A stretch of 9,330 nucleotides of DNA, taken from NCBI GenBank assembly GCA_003575245.1, contig NMQN01000893.1, positions 1 to 9,330 of the forward strand, given 5' to 3'. Source of the DNA: Candidatus Atribacteria bacterium 1244-E10-H5-B2 (GTDB lineage Bacteria; Atribacterota; JS1; SB-45; 34-128). A program made the position numbers and the translations under genes. Below, in pieces: positions 6,216 through 9,330 of this stretch (its first letter is position 1; the number at the start of each line of letters is the position of its first letter). Under the pieces are notes generated by a model. That model worked only from the letters and a program-made list of their open reading frames with translations. It was not told the origin of the DNA and ran no database searches.

Positions 6216-6300
6216 CTTTCTTTCGATATTAATTTATAAATCTTCAAAATCTTAAAAAAAAGTTTTTTATATAAACTAATAGCATAGTTGCTTTTTTTCT

Positions 6301-7047
6301 TCAATATAGATGCCTGACCCTGGCAAAATACTTTTCTAAATACTTCTTATTTGCCTCATCTCCCCCGGGCACATTTGCGCTCTTCCAAACTGGTGGAGTA
6401 ATCCCCTTTTGGACCAATTTTTCAATTACCAGAGCTGCAAGACAATTAACTATAAAACAAATGGCGAGGGTAGAACTGGAGGCAACTTTTAAATCAAATC
6501 CCTTAATTTCTATCACTGCATCCCCAACAGGCACATGGGCATCTATTACTATATCTCCTAACTCATATAAGTTCTTGTTGCTGGGATGCCTAGCTGATAT
6601 CCCAGGTGGAACATTTTTTGAAAATTCCGAAGAGGTTATGGCTATCACCTTTGCTCCTCTTTTCTTAGCCTCCAAAGCTGAATCTATGGTAATAGCATTT
6701 ATCCCATTTACATTGCTAATAATTATCACATCATCTTTTTTTACTCCATAATAATCTAGCACGAGCTTGGCATATCCTACAAGACGCTCTGTATTGGGAT
6801 GGCTATCCATAACTGATAGTCCGGGAGGAAAAACAGGGTTTATGCAAGCCAGCCCTCCTGCTCGGTAAAATATCTCCATCGTTGCCATAACTGAGTGACC
6901 ACCTGTTCCAAATACGTGAATTAATCTATCCTCTTCCACTGCTTCACTAATAAGCTCAGCAGCCTTCGCAAGATTATCCTTTTCCTCTTTTCTTATCTTT
7001 TCAAGAATTTCATCTATTTTGCTTAAGTAATTATCTACTATATTCAT
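6301..7047 (-). CDS. SIS-domain phosphosugar-binding protein (UPF0309/COG4821 family)
   Basis: Cytoplasmic SIS-fold protein of a family annotated as 'sugar isomerase domain' and often found beside ABC sugar transporters and nag genes; its reaction is not established. The 248 residues are normal length. A helical N-terminus (1-40) is followed by the SIS core: VFGTGGHSVMA (45-55, phosphosugar loop), IIISNVNGINAITIDSA (108-124), KVIAITSSEFSK (133-144), the family signature HPSNKNLYELGDIVID (154-169) and a C-terminal SANVPGGDEAN (223-233). It lacks the classical MurQ etherase signature (ASECPPTFG), though the two are relatives within the SIS superfamily. ATG is preceded by a good AGGAGAG site. 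It lies 81 nt after the NagA-like gene. Likely a phosphosugar isomerase, etherase-like enzyme or binding protein acting with NagA and NagB. Confidence 0.88.
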   Translation of the reverse strand: MNIVDNYLSKIDEILEKIRKEEKDNLAKAAELISEAVEEDRLIHVFGTGGHSVMATMEIFYRAGGLACINPVFPPGLSVMDSHPNTERLVGYAKLVLDYYGVKKDDVIIISNVNGINAITIDSALEAKKRGAKVIAITSSEFSKNVPPGISARHPSNKNLYELGDIVIDAHVPVGDAVIEIKGFDLKVASSSTLAICFIVNCLAALVIEKLVQKGITPPVWKSANVPGGDEANKKYLEKYFARVRHLY

Positions 7048-7128
7048 AATCTTCTCTCCTTTAAATTATTTCCTCAACTAACCATAAATTTTTCCCCGAT
7101 TACTTCCAAAAATTAGTCTCTCTTTTTA

Positions 7129-8361
7129 TTAAAATTGCTTCTCATACACTATCCTTCCCCCAACCACTGTCATAACCACATTTACATCCTCATCAAGGAC
7201 AACTATATCAGCGTCCTTTCCTTTTGTTAGGCTTCCTTTTTTATCATCCACACCTATCACCTTAGCTGGGTTTATGGTGGCCATCTTAACTGCATCCTGT
7301 ATTGATAAGCCTACAAATTTGACTATATTTTTTACACATCTATTCATTGTGGCCACACTACCAGCAAAGGCATCACGGGTTAAAAGCTTAGCTACATAGT
7401 TTTCTTCCACCTCTGGGATTTCAAACTCCTCTGCCACATTAGCCTCAACAATAATATCTAATCCCCCGATTGAGTATTCACCTGGCCCTAACCCAGTAGC
7501 ACTAATAGCATCTGTTATAACTGATACCTTTTCTAGGCCACCTGCCTTTATTATCAGTTTAATCAGACTGGGAGGAAGGTGATGACCATCAGCGATTACT
7601 TCCGTTGTGAGTTCGTCTAACAAAAGGGTTGACTCTATGACGCCAGAGATCCTGTATGCATTGATTCTTTTCAGCCCAGACATTCCTGAATACATATGCG
7701 TTACATGAGTATAACCAGCATCAATGGCGGTAAGAATATCTTGATAAGCAGCATTGGTGTGGGCAATTGAAGCTACAATCCCACGTTTTTTTAACTCTCG
7801 TCCTAATTCCAATCCCCCCTCTAATTCAGGGGCTGCAGAAACTCTTAGAATACAATTATATTCATCTAATATTTTTAGATACTCTCTTGCCGTTGGATTT
7901 TTTAGAAACTCTGGGTTCTGTGCTCCTTTTTGCTCCATAGAAAAGTATGGCCCCTCTAAATGAGCACCCAAGACCTGTGCACCAGGCAACGTTCTTTTCT
8001 TAGCCAATTCTATGCACTTAATCGCTCTTATTATATTGTCCATGAGAGCAGATAAAGTGGTGGGAACAATAGAAGTTGCTCCTCCTTTTGCATGGACGAT
8101 TGAAATTTTATCCATAGCTTCCTGCGTTGCATCCATGATATCCGCCCCGCCTCCACCGTGAAGATGAATATCGATAAACCCTGGAGCCAAATATTTATCA
8201 GCAACATCTATGATCCTTGCGTTTTCTGGAACTTTAATTTCATCCTCAGGGCCAACATAAGAAATTTTACTGTCACTAGCTACTAATATGCCATTATCTA
8301 TAACCCTCATGGGAGTTATCATCTTTGCATTTTTGAATACAAGAGAATTTCTCTCAATCAT
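7129..8361 (-). CDS. nagA: N-acetylglucosamine-6-phosphate deacetylase
   Basis: Metal-dependent amidohydrolase that removes acetate from GlcNAc-6-phosphate in the cytoplasm, giving GlcN-6-phosphate for NagB. Its 410 residues are slightly above the usual 380-390. The metal and catalytic residues are visible: His66 and His68 (GFIDIHLHGGGGADIMD), Glu136 (GAHLEGPYF), His201 (SIAHTNA), His222 (HVTHMYSGM) and the catalytic Asp284 (VITDAISATG). ADGHHL (257-262) matches the substrate-phosphate/His loop. The classical THMFNAM motif reads THMYSGMSGL, and an extra segment near 307-325 (ANVAEEFEIPEVEENYVAKL) lies in the beta region where other NagAs are shorter, hinting at a divergent subgroup or a related N-acetylated substrate. 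NPAKVIGVDDKKGSLTKGKDADIVVLD is the standard C-terminal pattern. ATG follows an AGGGGA site and lies 11 nt after the NagB-like gene, so the two are co-transcribed. Confidence 0.9.
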   Translation of the reverse strand: MIERNSLVFKNAKMITPMRVIDNGILVASDSKISYVGPEDEIKVPENARIIDVADKYLAPGFIDIHLHGGGGADIMDATQEAMDKISIVHAKGGATSIVPTTLSALMDNIIRAIKCIELAKKRTLPGAQVLGAHLEGPYFSMEQKGAQNPEFLKNPTAREYLKILDEYNCILRVSAAPELEGGLELGRELKKRGIVASIAHTNAAYQDILTAIDAGYTHVTHMYSGMSGLKRINAYRISGVIESTLLLDELTTEVIADGHHLPPSLIKLIIKAGGLEKVSVITDAISATGLGPGEYSIGGLDIIVEANVAEEFEIPEVEENYVAKLLTRDAFAGSVATMNRCVKNIVKFVGLSIQDAVKMATINPAKVIGVDDKKGSLTKGKDADIVVLDEDVNVVMTVVGGRIVYEKQF

Positions 8362-8372
8362 ACTTTCCCCTT

Positions 8373-9125
8373 TTAATGGCTAAACTTATACTCCTTAAGC
8401 AACTCAGCCGAGTTCTTATCTAAAAATAAAAATGTATTTTTGTGCTTTTTTAATATAGAAGCAGGATGGTATATAGAAATATCACACTCAAGGCAGTCCT
8501 TGACAGCCTGCGACTTACGACCATCTGGAACAGTACAGATTATATTCTTTGACTTCATAATTTGATTAATGGACATAGAAATTGCCTTGTAAGGAACTTC
8601 ATTAAAGCTTTTAAACCATCCCTCACCAAACTGCTGTCTTCTACAGATCTCATCAAGTTCAACGACAATATATGGCTTTTTAGTTTCAAAATTCGCTGGA
8701 GGATCGTTGAAGGCCAAATGTCCATTCTCGCCAATGCCAACAAAAGTAACATCAACCCTCTTCTCGTTGATAATTTTGCCTAAGCGCTCACATTCTGCCT
8801 CCGGTTCTTCGGCATTCCCGTTAATTAAATAGAAATTTTTTAGAGGCACTTTATTAATTAATCTCTCCCTCAAATATTTTCTAAAACTTGCAGGATGAGT
8901 CTCTTGGATGCCTATGTATTCATCTAAGTGGAACATTACTGTCTTCGACCAATCGATGGAAGATATGCTTACAAGATTCTTCAAGAATTCAAACTGAGAT
9001 TCACCAGTAGCCACTACAAAAATTGCCTCACTTTTTTCCTTTATTGTACTTATCAATATTCTTGCTGCTTCCTTAGCAGCAGCTTTGCACATCTGTTGTT
9101 TTGTTTTAAATATTTTTACTTTCAT
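8373..9125 (-). CDS. NagB-like glucosamine-6-phosphate deaminase/isomerase, variant active site
   Basis: Member of the GlcN-6-phosphate isomerase/6-phosphogluconolactonase fold, probably converting GlcN-6-phosphate, or a similar amino-sugar phosphate, into a ketose phosphate and ammonia. At 250 residues it is a little shorter than E. coli NagB (266). Seen in sequence: the phosphate loop VVATGESQFEFL (37-48) in place of GLPTGGTP, the conserved MFHLDEYIGI with Asp68 (E. coli D72), and GIGENGHLAFNDP (130-142) with His136 (E. coli H143). Two catalytic acids differ: the Asp of DGH is Glu133 and the Glu of FNEP is Asp141. This ENGH...NDP pattern marks a known but poorly characterised NagB-like branch, also seen in the CRRQQ segment (161-165). 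DGRKSQAV (201-208) matches the phosphate-binding Lys loop. Start ATG at 9125 has AGGA 7 nt upstream and overlaps the stop of a 26-codon ORF (TAATG). First clear gene of the nagB-nagA-SIS group. Confidence 0.85.
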   Translation of the reverse strand: MKVKIFKTKQQMCKAAAKEAARILISTIKEKSEAIFVVATGESQFEFLKNLVSISSIDWSKTVMFHLDEYIGIQETHPASFRKYLRERLINKVPLKNFYLINGNAEEPEAECERLGKIINEKRVDVTFVGIGENGHLAFNDPPANFETKKPYIVVELDEICRRQQFGEGWFKSFNEVPYKAISMSINQIMKSKNIICTVPDGRKSQAVKDCLECDISIYHPASILKKHKNTFLFLDKNSAELLKEYKFSH

Positions 9126-9205
9126 TAAAATATCCTAAAGATATATTTTCCCAACTTCCTAAAAGGAAATGCTTTATATATCACACTTTGGTATTCCTGT
9201 ATCAT
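9125..9205 (-). CDS. 26-residue ORF translationally coupled to the NagB-like gene
   Basis: ATG at 9205-9203 follows a strong AGGAGG site (9212-9217) by 6 nt, and its TAA overlaps the next ATG as TAATG, the classical coupling arrangement. The product (MIQEYQSVIYKAFPFRKLGK, then YIFRIF) is basic and aromatic with no domain I recognise. It could be a leader ORF, a remnant of a larger gene, or a spurious frame using a ribosome site that really belongs to a longer-range initiation signal. The strong ribosome site is the only real evidence. Confidence 0.35.
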   Translation of the reverse strand: MIQEYQSVIYKAFPFRKLGKYIFRIF

Positions 9206-9206
9206 C

Positions 9207-9330
9207 TTACCCCTCCTCTATCTTCTTCTCTAACTCCCTCCTTCTGGCCTCATAGAATTGTTGTAATTCTTTATCTTCGGTAATCTTTAGTTACTTAAAA
9301 CTACCATCAATTATCCTCACAAATACCCTA
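9207..9330 (-). pseudogene. Apparent 3' end of an upstream gene with an in-frame TAA
   Basis: In one frame the right edge reads RVFVRIIDGSFK, TAA (9293-9291), then 27 further codons (LKITEDKELQQFYEARRREL, then EKKIEEG) to TAA at 9209-9207. The second part has strongly protein-like, helical, charged composition but no usable start codon. If the first TAA were a Tyr codon, the segment would read as one continuous C-terminus. Either the upstream gene ends at 9291 and the remainder is chance or eroded, or it carries a nonsense mutation or sequencing error. The other two frames close early. Product unknown. Confidence 0.3.

Larger units (their letters stand above)
6045..6300 (-). promoter_or_regulatory. 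256-bp leader between the SIS gene and the binding-protein gene
   Basis: No convincing gene lies here. After the SIS-gene stop comes a weak hairpin (AGCA...TGCT) and A/T runs on the minus strand (AAAAAAC, then eight Ts), which could end transcription weakly. The shared leader repeat follows, then the GGAGG site of the binding-protein gene. I searched for a -35/-10 pair and found none that I trust, though the AT-rich 6190-6290 part is the natural place. The leader suggests that the transporter genes can be expressed separately from nagB-nagA-SIS. Confidence 0.45.

Noticed and set aside
6461..6751. Plus-strand ORF of 96 codons within the SIS-domain gene
   Set aside because: Antisense shadow of a well-conserved gene; it has no ribosome site or recognisable domain.
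6301..7047. Calling the SIS protein MurQ outright
   Set aside because: The length and core loop are SIS-like, but the MurQ signature ASECPPTFG is absent and the sequence carries UPF0309 signatures instead.
8555..8783. Two overlapping short ORFs on either strand inside the NagB-like gene
   Set aside because: Both overlap the NagB-like active-site region in other frames, and neither resembles a protein family.
1..9330. CRISPR arrays, insertion sequences, tRNA or rRNA genes
   Set aside because: I saw no regularly spaced repeats, transposase-like frames with terminal inverted repeats, or cloverleaf or rRNA motifs on either strand.

Overview
The window is a compact, AT-rich stretch of bacterial chromosome in which every gene I can support lies on the minus strand, so transcription runs from right to left. 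The content points to an anaerobic, sugar-fermenting bacterium: an ABC sugar importer without its own ATPase, amino-sugar enzymes, and a nickel-pincer (LarA-type) racemase. The style recalls deep-branching or uncultured lineages such as Atribacterota or Aerophobota. That placement is an impression, not something the sequence proves.

In order of transcription: (1) 9330-9126, a short unclear segment with the apparent 3' end of an upstream gene, interrupted by an in-frame TAA, and a 26-codon ORF whose stop overlaps the next start. (2) 9125-6301, a NagB-like deaminase/isomerase, a NagA-like deacetylase and a UPF0309/COG4821 SIS-domain phosphosugar protein. (3) 6300-6045, a 256-bp leader with a repeat shared with the second leader. 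(4) 6044-2981, a carbohydrate ABC importer: solute-binding protein, a strong intercistronic hairpin, then MalF-type and MalG-type permeases. (5) 2964-1684, a LarA-family (DUF2088) protein with the catalytic and cofactor-binding residues in place, followed by an unlisted 27-residue single-span membrane ORF. (6) 1510-1266, a second leader with a GC-rich, structured block and the other copy of the shared repeat. (7) 1265-1, a second, different solute-binding protein that runs off the left edge and presumably opens a second ABC operon.

Working model (inference): the importer brings in an amino sugar or a derivative, the SIS, NagA and NagB proteins turn its phosphorylated form into fructose-6-phosphate or a similar intermediate, and the LarA protein racemises or epimerises a 2-hydroxyacid from the same substrate. 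N-acetylmuramic acid is a tempting candidate because it is GlcNAc joined to D-lactate by an ether bond, which would explain a lactate-racemase-like enzyme beside NagA and NagB. Not visible here are a sugar kinase, the ABC ATPase, the LarB/LarC/LarE cofactor enzymes and a regulator.

The least ordinary parts are the two related leaders in front of unrelated binding-protein genes, the A9 run at the end of larA with an open basic-tail frame leading into the small membrane ORF, the NagB-like active-site variant, and the different arginine codon use of the first binding-protein gene.
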